Translations under genes and position numbers: made by a program | Part shown: positions 1-8,116 of the stretch, in pieces | Layout: each line of letters starts with the position of its first letter | How positions within the stretch are numbered: the stretch's first letter is position 1 | Assembly (NCBI RefSeq): GCF_965655635.1 | Contig: NZ_CBFHHE010000011.1 | Coordinates: forward strand, 4,249-68,248 | Direction of reading: 5' to 3' | Source of the DNA: Nereida sp965655635 | GTDB taxonomy: Bacteria; Pseudomonadota; Alphaproteobacteria; Rhodobacterales; Rhodobacteraceae | Length of the DNA stretch: 64,000 nt | Notes under the pieces: generated by a model | The model's input: only the letters and a program-made list of their open reading frames with translations | Database searches by the model: none | Told to the model about the DNA's origin: nothing

Positions 1-186
1 AATGGTGAGTTGTTCGAGCAGGGTGACATTACTGACTTGGAGGCGAAGCTTATTGACCTGATGGACAATGATGATCGCCGCAACCGTATGTCAATTGAAG
101 CTCGTCGTTCGGCATTAGAACGCATGTCACTGGATGTTGAGGCTAGAGATTTAGTTAAGGTATACCAAAGGTTGCTCCAGACGTGA
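1..186 (+). CDS. Glycosyltransferase, GT4-like, C-terminal end only
   Basis: This is the last 61 codons of a gene that begins before the window, ending at TGA 184-186. The tail reads NGELFEQGD and then an amphipathic helix with R and E residues before a final VYQRLL helix. That is the usual end of GT4 (GT-B fold) glycosyltransferases, where the loop before the last helices reads like G-LFEPGD. It probably transfers a sugar during assembly of the surface polysaccharide exported by the genes downstream. The next gene starts inside its stop codon (GTGA), so the two are probably translationally coupled. The donor and acceptor cannot be told from this fragment. Confidence 0.75.
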   Translation, partial: NGELFEQGDITDLEAKLIDLMDNDDRRNRMSIEARRSALERMSLDVEARDLVKVYQRLLQT

Positions 187-800
187 GACAGCTCAAATTT
201 TATATAGACCGTTGGATGTCGAGCGAAGCTGCCCTGGCAGAGCACTCGGCGGCATTGTCCGCTCTTGCGAGCGACGTGAGTGGTAAATCAATTGCGCTCG
301 TAGGTAATGCCCGTAGTTTGCTTCAGGCAAAACACGGCAAGCGAATAGATGAGGCGGATATTGTTATTCGCATTAATTCGGCTCCAACGTCTAATCCAGA
401 ATCTCACGGGTGCCGGACAGATTGGCATGCACTCGCCATTCGTAATTCTCGTGAGTTGAAGCGCCGCGTAACCCCAAAACGCGTTTTGTGGATGAGCCAC
501 AAAAGACGCAGGTTAGATTGGGGAACGGCCGCGGCGGAAGGGTTCTACTTATTTCCGCTGAAAGATTTTCATACTCTATCACTTGAATTGGGGGCTCGGC
601 CCTCGACTGGGGTACTGCTCATTGACCTACTTAAGCGCTTACCCGCGGAGCGAATTGAGCTCTTCGGTTTTGACTTCTTTGCCTCGCTCTCAATGACGGG
701 CAGCCGAACATCGGCGCAGGTGCCGCACGATTTTGAAGCAGAGCGCATTTGGGTTGAACATTTGATAGAAAACGACCGTCGCTTCGATTTAGTGGTTTGA
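183..800 (+). CDS. GT29-like (sialyltransferase-family) glycosyltransferase
   Basis: A 205-residue protein starting at GTG 183, which overlaps the stop of the preceding glycosyltransferase by 4 bases. It carries the motif landmarks of GT29 sialyltransferases. There is an L-type motif at about residues 36-66 (ALVGNARSL, then IDEADIVIRIN). There is an S-type motif at about 139-166 (RPSTGVLLIDLL, ELFGFDFF). There is a VS-type H-x4-E at H182-E187 (PHDFEAE). No signal peptide or membrane segment is visible, so it would act in the cytoplasm on a nucleotide-sugar donor, unlike Golgi GT29 enzymes. Its place beside Wzz and Wza homologues suggests that it decorates a capsule or exopolysaccharide. Whether the sugar is sialic acid, another nonulosonic acid or Kdo cannot be read from the sequence. 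Family assignment is fairly secure; the substrate is unknown. Confidence 0.75.
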   Translation: MRQLKFYIDRWMSSEAALAEHSAALSALASDVSGKSIALVGNARSLLQAKHGKRIDEADIVIRINSAPTSNPESHGCRTDWHALAIRNSRELKRRVTPKRVLWMSHKRRRLDWGTAAAEGFYLFPLKDFHTLSLELGARPSTGVLLIDLLKRLPAERIELFGFDFFASLSMTGSRTSAQVPHDFEAERIWVEHLIENDRRFDLVV

Positions 801-1088
801 AGGATCGCTCAGCTCATTCAACAGTTCTTTAGTGTCACGAAACCTACTGCCCTGGTCTATTAATCGGTAATCTGCGTGGCGCTTAAATATTTATTAACTG
901 GGATACGGGGGGTGGGCGTAGGTGTGTGCCCGAGCCGGCTTTGTATCGGCTCCCAGCCGAACGTTTTAAACGTCTAGGTCTCGTTCAGTGTCGAAAATAT
1001 TGGGTTTTGTACAGCCATAGCCTGTTAACTGTATTGCATGATGGTCTGATCGCCGGTAGTCCAAATCGAAACTAATTAGGTTCTCTTG
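801..1088 (+). promoter_or_regulatory. Intergenic region before the polysaccharide co-polymerase gene, with hairpin and palindrome
   Basis: This 288-base gap has no credible gene. It contains a 6-bp hairpin, GAGCCG (932-937) and CGGCTC (947-952) with a 9-base loop, but no T-run, so it is a poor intrinsic terminator. A near-perfect 13-bp palindrome, ACGTTT-T-AAACGT, lies at 961-973 and looks like an operator for a dimeric regulator. The promoter of the wzz-wza pair should lie downstream of it. No regulator can be named from the sequence. Confidence 0.3.
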
Positions 1089-3047
1089 ATGTCAAACCAC
1101 CAACCAACCGACGCCGCGGAAGACGAAATCAATCTCAAAGAGCTTTTCCTCACAATCTGGGCTTACAAGTTTCTGATTGCGTTGGTTACTTCAGCGTTCC
1201 TAGTCGGCGCAGGCTTTTATGCTTTGAATGCTGATAAGGTGTACTCAGCCAAGAGTATTTTTGCACTGCCTGGTAGTAGTGGCTCGAGCAATATTTTAGG
1301 CAGTATTGGCGGTGAGCTCGGCGGATTAGCGGCTCTCGTCGGAGCACCCACTGGCGGTGGTGACGCTGAGATGATTGTTGAGCGACTGACCTCACGTGAG
1401 TTCATTTTGGAAATCGGGCGTGAGTTGGATCTTAAAAGCGATGAGATGTTTAACAGTTACGATCCCGACGCAACTGCCCCAGCTTGGAAGGCCATAATTA
1501 AATCGCTGCTGGGTATGGTAAGTGAGAAACCCGATGCCGAGCGTATCGCACTTCAGAATGTGATCAATGTATACGGGGAGCTCGTTGCTGTAGAAGCGAG
1601 TGATACGGGCTCGATCTCGGTAACAGTTGACCATGAGGTTCCCGAAAGGGCTGCTGAAATCGCAAATCACATCGTTAGTAAAATTATTGCCCTCAAGGCA
1701 TTGGAAAGTAGCGACGAAACTGATGAAAAGCTGGAGTATCTCTCGCGCACACTAGCTGACGCATCTGAAGATTTGGAAGCAGCGCAGCGTGCGCTGCAGC
1801 AGTACAGCCTTGAAAATAGCACTCAAGCCGTAGAGAGTTTTGCGGTTGGGACGGTGATGCTTGATGATATGAGAACTCAGCGTGAGCGCAGTGCCGAACA
1901 GCTTGCGGCCGCCCTTGCGCTCAAAGAGATCCTGTCTAAAGGCGTGCCAGGTGAGGGTGATTACGATCGCCTAAGGCAGGAGTTTCCGCAGTTAGATCAG
2001 CCTAGCTTCCGAAGAATTATGGGGGTGAGTGAAGTTGCAAGTGCGTGGACGTGGCCCAGCGTTGGGGTCGTGTCTCAGGTTGAGAATAGCATCCGTGATA
2101 GGCTGTCAGCGCTTGAGAGAGACATTCTGAAATTGGAGCAGGATGCCTCCAAATACGCCTCGAGCGCGGAGCGGCTCGCTCAGTTAACCCGCGATCTAAA
2201 AATTGCTGAGGCGGCCTACACCGTTTTGATCGAGCAGGTTAAGAGCCAGTCGCTTGTGGCTGGTTTTAAGCCTGATAATTCGAGAATTCTTGAAGTAGCC
2301 GACGTTCCTGTTAGCCCAAGTGCGCCTAAAAGGACATTAATCCTAGCTCTTGGCCTGGTACTTGGGGTTTTCGTGGGTTCAGCCGTGGCGTTGGTACTCG
2401 GTATGCGCCGCGGCGTGTATTTTGCGCTCTCCTCCTTGCTTGAGGCTGTGGGTGTTTCTAGTAGTCTTAAAACAATAGGTGTTCGCCGCTTCAGGGGGAA
2501 ATCGCTGGCGGATATTCATAAATCTTTAGGAAAAATCAAATCTGATTGGGCCCGTCACGCAGTTCTCCAATTGGATAGTAGCGACGAAAACCGCCCTGTT
2601 TTTATCTGCGATCTGAGCTTTGCGAACAACGCCGGTGCGCTGGGAAAAATAGTTGCAGCTACGGCCGTAAGCCTAGGGCGTGATGTTGGTTTCATTGACT
2701 TGTCACGCGAGCTTTCTGAGGTTGAACGCGAGCTTACACCTGACATTGAAGACGCCATGGTTAAAGTGGGGAACCCAACCGGGGGTACGGAATATGTCTA
2801 CCCGGCGGGCGTGACTAACCTTGACTTGCTGTACTCTACATCGGTCACTAAAATCGTTGATGCGCTAGTAGAGAAACATGACATTGTGATTTTTGCAGCA
2901 AATACGGATGCCGTTGAAGTCATCCTCGCGTCGAATTCAATTGTTGATCCTTTCTTTGGGGTGCAACTTAAGCCCGGGAAAACATTAATTAAGTCGGTGC
3001 AGCGCATGCTGCAACGAGGCACGTTGGGAGTTGCCTTTCATGCGTAA
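1089..3047 (+). CDS. Wzz-type polysaccharide co-polymerase with degenerate tyrosine-kinase-like tail
   Basis: A 652-residue inner-membrane protein that likely controls chain length or export of a surface polysaccharide. The ATG at 1089 is preferred over the TTG just before it. A Wzz domain follows the first membrane segment (about residues 28-47). A long periplasmic region rich in coiled coil (about 205-385) leads to the proline-rich VPVSPSAPKR motif and the second membrane segment (about 416-437). The cytoplasmic tail (about 488-652) resembles the BY-kinase/ParA-like domain of Wzc and CapB in outline (VFICDL, GRDVGFIDLS). The P-loop position, however, reads NNAGALGKI, without the normal GKS/T, and no tyrosine-rich C-terminus is present. 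Autokinase activity is therefore unlikely. It overlaps the next gene, a Wza-like lipoprotein. Confidence 0.85.
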   Translation: MSNHQPTDAAEDEINLKELFLTIWAYKFLIALVTSAFLVGAGFYALNADKVYSAKSIFALPGSSGSSNILGSIGGELGGLAALVGAPTGGGDAEMIVERLTSREFILEIGRELDLKSDEMFNSYDPDATAPAWKAIIKSLLGMVSEKPDAERIALQNVINVYGELVAVEASDTGSISVTVDHEVPERAAEIANHIVSKIIALKALESSDETDEKLEYLSRTLADASEDLEAAQRALQQYSLENSTQAVESFAVGTVMLDDMRTQRERSAEQLAAALALKEILSKGVPGEGDYDRLRQEFPQLDQPSFRRIMGVSEVASAWTWPSVGVVSQVENSIRDRLSALERDILKLEQDASKYASSAERLAQLTRDLKIAEAAYTVLIEQVKSQSLVAGFKPDNSRILEVADVPVSPSAPKRTLILALGLVLGVFVGSAVALVLGMRRGVYFALSSLLEAVGVSSSLKTIGVRRFRGKSLADIHKSLGKIKSDWARHAVLQLDSSDENRPVFICDLSFANNAGALGKIVAATAVSLGRDVGFIDLSRELSEVERELTPDIEDAMVKVGNPTGGTEYVYPAGVTNLDLLYSTSVTKIVDALVEKHDIVIFAANTDAVEVILASNSIVDPFFGVQLKPGKTLIKSVQRMLQRGTLGVAFHA

Positions 3048-4251
3048 TCTCATGACTAGAAAGGCTATTTTAATAGCCGCCGTCTTATCACTCTTCGGAT
3101 GTTCGGCCATCGTTGAACCCGTTGCTTTGCGTGGCGTTTCTCCAGACGCTGAGGGCCAGGAGGAGTTTGAAATTAATGTCCGGGCCCTTGATTTTGCAGC
3201 AGCAAAAAACCTCAATTCAGGTAGCTACGACAGAATCGTTTCTATGCCCGGGAGCGGCTCGTCCGCCAATGCCGTTTCCGAAAGATCGCTCCGCAAGACC
3301 TCTTTCCCACCAATAGTTGGTAACCAGCCATACAAGCTGGGCGTTGGTGACGAGGTCGCACTCATTCAGTACACTGACGCTAGTCCCTCAATTGCTAGGC
3401 TGTCTGCCGGAGTTGACGTTGGGGATAACGGCCTGCCAGCCGGCGTTTCACTTCCGTCAAGCTCATCGAATATTATTTCGACCACTGGTCGGGTTGGTAC
3501 AGACGGCAGCATTTTCCTAATCGGTGTCGGGCGAATTGAGGCCGTTGGCCGTGAGATTTCGGAGCTGAGGGACGAAGTTCGCAGCATTCTCATTCGAAAT
3601 GGAAGTGCTCCTAATTTTCAGATGGAAATTCAGCGTTTCAACTCGCAGCGTGCTTATCTCACAACTGACGGCGCCTCGGGTCGTGCCAGCTCAGTGATAC
3701 CTATTACTGATAAGGGCACAACACTGCGTGAGGTAATTGCGACATCGGGTGTTGCTTTTAACGAAAGTGCACTCACTCTTATAAAAGTTCAGCGTGGTGG
3801 TAAAACCTACTCTTTCCGATTAGCGGACTTACTTGCTGAAAATGCCCCCAAGGTGCTCATTCAAGGCGATGATCACTTTTTTGTGCAAACATTAAAGTAT
3901 TTGCCGGGTAAAGTTTTTCTTCTCGGAGGGGTCGCTCCACAGATTATGCCCATCCAACCAGAGGTTAGACAAACGCTTGCCGATATTCTATTCGCGCCAG
4001 CTGGCCCTCTAGCAAGCACGTCGGCGCAGCGTTCAGCGGTCTATTTGCTTCGTGGTCGAAAGCCTGTTGAAGCCCACCAGCTTGACGCGCAGAGCCCTTT
4101 AAGCTTGCTCGTTGCAAATGAAGTGGAGTTGCGGCCCAATGATATTGTGTTTGTTGCTGAACAGCCAATTATGACATTGAACCGCACGTTGGCGAACATA
4201 ACGCCTCTTCGTATTTTGTTGCGTGATATTGAGGCAGGCAACATACCCTAG
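3040..4251 (+). CDS. Wza/KpsD-type polysaccharide export lipoprotein
   Basis: A 403-residue outer-membrane export protein. The ATG at 3040 overlaps the end of the co-polymerase gene and gives a normal lipoprotein signal: RK, a hydrophobic stretch, then the lipobox LFGC with Cys21. The Poly_export domain begins around YKLGVGDEV and continues to the segment with GVGRIEAVGR. SLBB-type beta-grasp repeats follow, ending with a C-terminal stretch (ANEVELRPNDIVFVAEQP) typical of the family. The protein should form the periplasmic and outer-membrane channel working with the Wzz partner encoded immediately upstream. The internal ATG at 3052 is an alternative start. Confidence 0.88.
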   Translation: MRNLMTRKAILIAAVLSLFGCSAIVEPVALRGVSPDAEGQEEFEINVRALDFAAAKNLNSGSYDRIVSMPGSGSSANAVSERSLRKTSFPPIVGNQPYKLGVGDEVALIQYTDASPSIARLSAGVDVGDNGLPAGVSLPSSSSNIISTTGRVGTDGSIFLIGVGRIEAVGREISELRDEVRSILIRNGSAPNFQMEIQRFNSQRAYLTTDGASGRASSVIPITDKGTTLREVIATSGVAFNESALTLIKVQRGGKTYSFRLADLLAENAPKVLIQGDDHFFVQTLKYLPGKVFLLGGVAPQIMPIQPEVRQTLADILFAPAGPLASTSAQRSAVYLLRGRKPVEAHQLDAQSPLSLLVANEVELRPNDIVFVAEQPIMTLNRTLANITPLRILLRDIEAGNIP

Positions 4252-4781
4252 TCTCATATTTTTGAGGCTCTGGGTTGCGAATTTGACCTATTGGAACAGG
4301 CATCGACTTATCTTAGTTGTTCTCAATAGAGCGTAGGCTAAAAAATACATTTTTGATGTGAAGCGTTAGGTGACGTACACGGGTGGGAGGTCCAGACCAG
4401 GTGCGGCGAATATGCACTGTGTCGGAATAATGTGGCACTGCAGGAATGCAGATCTCTGTCGCTCGCTTTTAATCCAGAGATCGGACCATGACAAATGGCC
4501 TGCTCAGTTGGCAATTTCTGCATGGGCAAATTTGGTTATATTCGACCGAAAGAAGATATAAATGAACACGTGAGGTAGTGTACTTGGGTGATGGTCATAT
4601 GGGATGCTTGGGTTATGGTTGTCGGGGCTAAGTGCAAGCCTTTGGCGCAATATCCACGGGAACAGATGTAGTGGCTACAGGAACAGTTTATTGAGTGTCA
4701 GTTGCGACACAATGTGAGGAACAGCCATTAGCATTGGTTAGTTTGATAATCGGCGTAATCAATTAGTGGCGATACGTGTGC
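4252..4781. other. Gene-free junction between polysaccharide locus and core genes
   Basis: About 530 bases between two convergent genes with no reading frame I can support. The longest frame (4370-4561) encodes a 63-residue peptide with no recognisable features. Small inverted repeats are present: GATCTCT (4451-4457) with AGAGATC (4476-4482), and GTGTC (4695-4699) with GACAC (4706-4710). None has the G/C stem plus T-run of a clear terminator. The length is unusual for this compact chromosome and it lies at the edge of a surface-polysaccharide locus, so it may be decayed DNA from past gene exchange. That is inference. Confidence 0.4.
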
Positions 4782-5528
4782 CTAAATACACCGGCCGCCG
4801 TCTACCTCCATGCATACGCCTGTCACCATACTCGCCTCGTCCGAGCATAAGTAGCATGCTGCGTTTCCCATATCTTCGGGGCTTGAAAAACGTCCCAATG
4901 GAATGGTGGACAGAAACTTGGCGCGGACCTCGGGGGTGTCTTCGCCCATGAAAGTTTTCAGCAGTGGGGTTTCGCCGGCCACAGGGTTGATTGCATTTAC
5001 ACGCACGCCGCTTGGGGCCAGTTCGACGGCCATTCCTTTTGTGGCGTTGTTCATCCACCCCTTTGAAGCGTTGTACCAATTCAGGCGGGGGCGGGGTGAA
5101 ACGCCTGCGGTTGAAGCCACGTTCAAGATTGCGCCTGATCCTTGGGCCTTCATCAAGGGGACGACGTATTTCGCAGTCAGGTAGACGGACTTACAATTTA
5201 CAGCAAAGACTTTGTCGAAGTCTTCCTCGCTGACATCTTCCATCGGGGCAGGTAGGTGTGTGGTGCCCGCGTTGTTGATCAAAATATCGATCCGGCCAAA
5301 GACCGCTTGAGCCGCCTCCACCATTGCCTGAACGCTCGCGTAATTGGCCACGTTGCAGTGGATGACCTCCACGTTACCACCTATTTGTTCTGCGGTTTCC
5401 CGTGCCAAGTCTGTGTTTAAATCCGCGATCATGACGCGCGCGCCCTCTGCTACAAATTTGCGCACAATCCCTGCGCCAAAACCTGATGCGCCGCCCGTTA
5501 CTATTGCCGTTTTTCCTGCAAGTCTCAT
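4782..5528 (-). CDS. SDR-family NAD(P)-dependent oxidoreductase
   Basis: A 248-residue classical short-chain dehydrogenase. The cofactor motif TGGASGFGAGI is near residues 11-21, the NNAG motif sits mid-domain, the catalytic Ser lies in NVASTAG, and the YNASK motif follows. The C-terminal MVTGVCMEVDGGRCI is typical of the family. An acidic residue after the second strand (MIADLN) suggests preference for NAD over NADP. It reads in the same direction as, and 27 bases beyond, an aldehyde dehydrogenase, which is in turn followed upstream by an XdhC-family gene. A two-step alcohol-to-aldehyde-to-acid catabolic route is plausible, but the substrate cannot be inferred. Confidence 0.85.
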   Translation of the reverse strand: MRLAGKTAIVTGGASGFGAGIVRKFVAEGARVMIADLNTDLARETAEQIGGNVEVIHCNVANYASVQAMVEAAQAVFGRIDILINNAGTTHLPAPMEDVSEEDFDKVFAVNCKSVYLTAKYVVPLMKAQGSGAILNVASTAGVSPRPRLNWYNASKGWMNNATKGMAVELAPSGVRVNAINPVAGETPLLKTFMGEDTPEVRAKFLSTIPLGRFSSPEDMGNAACYLCSDEASMVTGVCMEVDGGRCI

Positions 5529-5555
5529 GAGAATAGATCCTGTTCGTGCGAAAGT

Positions 5556-7010
5556 TTAGCCGTGACGGGCCGCGACTGTTTTCAACGTTGAAAAACCATA
5601 AAGCGCCTCAAAGCCCTTTTCGCGCCCGTGTCCCGAAAGCCCCGTGCCGCCGAAGGGCAATTCAACGCCGCCGCCTGCGCCGTAGTTATTCAAAAACACC
5701 TGTCCGGCTCGGAGCCTTTTTGCCAAGCGCATCTGGCGGGCGCCGTTCTCAGACCAAACTGATGCGACCAGCCCGAAATCTGTCCCGTTGGCAATTGCGA
5801 TGGCTTCGTCTTCATCATCAAATGGGATGAGAACTTGGACGGGCCCAAAGATTTCATCTTGGGCCAAGCTGTGATCTGACGGGACATTGGAGAACAAAGC
5901 AGGTGCCACATAGGCCCCACCGTCCGGTGCGCTGTCGATGATCTTGCCACGGGCGGCACATTCCAGATCATGACCTTTGGCAATAAAGCTCTCGACGATC
6001 TCTTTCTGTCTTGATGATACCAGCGGCCCAACATCATGATCCTCGAGTGCGGGACCTGCTGTCAATGCGATATAGCGTTTAGACATTGCGTCCAGCACTT
6101 CGTCATAGCGGCTGCGCTGTACCAATATGCGCGATGATGCCGAGCATGTTTGGCCTGCGTTTTGGATACCGGCGTTGACCAAAAATGGTAGGGCCGCCTC
6201 GATATTTGCATCTGCAAAAACCAACTGTGGTGACTTTCCGCCCAACTCAAGCGTTACGGGCACCACGTTTTCTGCGGCGGAGTTTTGGATCAATTTGCCG
6301 ATGTTAACTGAACCGGTGAAGCTGATGTGGTGGACGGATTTGTGAGCGCTGAGCGCGGCGCCTGCCTCTGCACCTAAGCCGGGCACGATGTTCAGCACGC
6401 CGTCCGGTAGGCCGGCACGTCGCGCCAATTCGCCAAAAGCAAGTGCTGTAAGGCACGCTTCCTCTGCGGGTTTCAAAACGGCCGCATTAGCCATTGCCAG
6501 CGCAGCCCCAACGGACCTGCCAATGATTTGCATCGGGTAGTTCCATGGAATGATGTGCCCTGTCACTCCGTGTGGCTCGCGAAGAGTGTAAACCGTGTAC
6601 CCATCAAGATACGGGATTGTCGTGCCATGCACTTTATCCGCCGCGCCGCCGTAGAACTCCATATAGCGGGCAAGCGCTGTTACGTCTGCCTTGGCTTGCG
6701 TGAGAGGTTTGCCCACATCAAGGGCCTCAAGGCGTGCCAACTCATCCGTATTCTCAAGAACAAGCCGTCCGATCTTTGCGAGTATACGCCCGCGCTCAAA
6801 AGCGGTGAGGCGGCTCCATGGCCCATCAAGGGCGCGGGTTGCTGCATCTACAGCTGCGTCGATATCTTCAGCGCTACCTCTGGCAATTTCACACAGCAAG
6901 GTGCCATCGGAAGGGTTCTTCAGCTCAAGCGTTTGGCCGCTCTCGCAGGCCTGCCATCTGCCATCAATCAGGCAGTGACGTGGATCAATATCAAGGGGCC
7001 GTACGCTCAT
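5556..7010 (-). CDS. Aldehyde dehydrogenase family protein
   Basis: A 484-residue NAD(P)-dependent aldehyde dehydrogenase. Visible landmarks are PWNYP with Asn157, the FTGSVNIG cofactor loop near 231-238, Glu255 in LELGGKSP, and the nucleophile Cys289 in NAGQTCSASSR. Length and motif spacing are normal for the superfamily, so the enzyme should be active. It would oxidise an aldehyde to its acid in the cytoplasm. The neighbouring SDR gene (downstream on the minus strand) could supply the aldehyde. Betaine-aldehyde-like and gamma-aminobutyraldehyde-like subfamilies are both possible; I do not assign a substrate. Confidence 0.88.
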   Translation of the reverse strand: MSVRPLDIDPRHCLIDGRWQACESGQTLELKNPSDGTLLCEIARGSAEDIDAAVDAATRALDGPWSRLTAFERGRILAKIGRLVLENTDELARLEALDVGKPLTQAKADVTALARYMEFYGGAADKVHGTTIPYLDGYTVYTLREPHGVTGHIIPWNYPMQIIGRSVGAALAMANAAVLKPAEEACLTALAFGELARRAGLPDGVLNIVPGLGAEAGAALSAHKSVHHISFTGSVNIGKLIQNSAAENVVPVTLELGGKSPQLVFADANIEAALPFLVNAGIQNAGQTCSASSRILVQRSRYDEVLDAMSKRYIALTAGPALEDHDVGPLVSSRQKEIVESFIAKGHDLECAARGKIIDSAPDGGAYVAPALFSNVPSDHSLAQDEIFGPVQVLIPFDDEDEAIAIANGTDFGLVASVWSENGARQMRLAKRLRAGQVFLNNYGAGGGVELPFGGTGLSGHGREKGFEALYGFSTLKTVAARHG

Positions 7011-7066
7011 CTTATGCTACCTCAGCTCTTGCTGGTCTTTACAAGAGTTGAGCGAACTTGGCCGCT

Positions 7067-7987
7067 TTAGGCAATGGAGATAATGTCGGACAACACAGAG
7101 ATGGCCAAGCTGCGCGAGTCGCGGACAGAAGGAATAAGCCCGATGGGGGGCCGTAGTCGTGCGGTGGCCTCATCGCTGACACCAAGTGCAGATAGGTACT
7201 TCAGCCTGTTTTGGTGGGTCTGCAAACTGCCAAGCGCACCGATGTAGAACGCGTCACTATCCAGTGTGTGCGCAAGGATCGGGGGCTCCCAACTGTGTTC
7301 ATGAAACAAGAGCACCACTGCCTTGCGTGCATCCACTTTCCAATGGCGGGGCGGCTCCGCGTGCGTCATGTGTGTGGCGTCGATGAGTGGGCTTAGGTGT
7401 GGTTTGATACGTTCAAGTTCGGGCGAGGCTATCGCGACATGGTAGTGCAGGGCATGACACAGGTTCGCTAGTGCGATGGTTTCGGGGCCCGTACCAATGA
7501 TGTGGACCATGACTTCAGGCGCGATATGCACGTGCAACATGTCTGTCGATCGCTCTGGTATGTCAGTCAAAGCGCGAACTTTGCCAGAAACACGATCAAA
7601 GGTGAGGTGAAAAGCCTGTCTGGCAGTGCGCAAGGCCATGGCGCGTTCAATCGCCCTGGCTGAGGGCTGCGAAAACAGCACAATTTCAACCCCGCCCCCG
7701 CAGGGCAACGCCATGTCCATAAACGGTGAGCCAATGCCACATCTTACCGCCTTGGGTGTGCCCTTCGCCAAAACCTCTGCCGCATGCAAGGCGAGATCAT
7801 CTTCAATACAGCCCGAACTTAGCGCACCAATGCGGGCCCCATCCGCCCAAAACGCCATCATCGCGCCAACGTTGCGATAAGACGGGCCGGTTGTTTCGCT
7901 GATTACGGCAAGAACCGCGTTGTGCGGTTTGCACGCCAAAGCAGCAAGCACGTCGTCTGAAGCGTGGTTGGAAGACGGATTTATCAT
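7067..7987 (-). CDS. XdhC/CoxI-family molybdoenzyme maturation protein
   Basis: A 306-residue protein with two parts. The N-terminal XdhC_CoxI domain contains GPSYRNVGAMM and GALSSGCIEDDL, close to the family consensus G-LSGGC-E. The C-terminal Rossmann-type domain has HIIGTGPETIALA around residue 161 and ends with DEATARLRPPIGLIP, also family-typical. XdhC proteins bind sulfurated molybdenum cofactor and insert it into xanthine-oxidase-family enzymes. No such enzyme is encoded in the window, so its client must be elsewhere. It sits 56 bases upstream of the aldehyde dehydrogenase on the same strand and may be in its operon. Confidence 0.82.
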   Translation of the reverse strand: MINPSSNHASDDVLAALACKPHNAVLAVISETTGPSYRNVGAMMAFWADGARIGALSSGCIEDDLALHAAEVLAKGTPKAVRCGIGSPFMDMALPCGGGVEIVLFSQPSARAIERAMALRTARQAFHLTFDRVSGKVRALTDIPERSTDMLHVHIAPEVMVHIIGTGPETIALANLCHALHYHVAIASPELERIKPHLSPLIDATHMTHAEPPRHWKVDARKAVVLLFHEHSWEPPILAHTLDSDAFYIGALGSLQTHQNRLKYLSALGVSDEATARLRPPIGLIPSVRDSRSLAISVLSDIISIA

Positions 7988-8116
7988 ATCGCTGTAAATG
8001 CGAGTGCTGTGCTACGCGTAGGCAAGGGCAATTCGGGTGCAACGGCTATGTGCAAATATGCGACTTACACCCAACTGTGGTTCGGGTAAGGTGCGCGCAA
8101 ACGTATGGGGGCCAAA

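Noticed and set aside
932..952. An intrinsic terminator after the GT29-like gene
   Set aside because: The hairpin is not followed by a T-run and lies 130 bases after the stop.
4370..4561. A 63-codon open frame in the junction after the export lipoprotein gene
   Set aside because: No ribosome site, no recognisable motif, and Cys/Trp-rich composition like a random frame.
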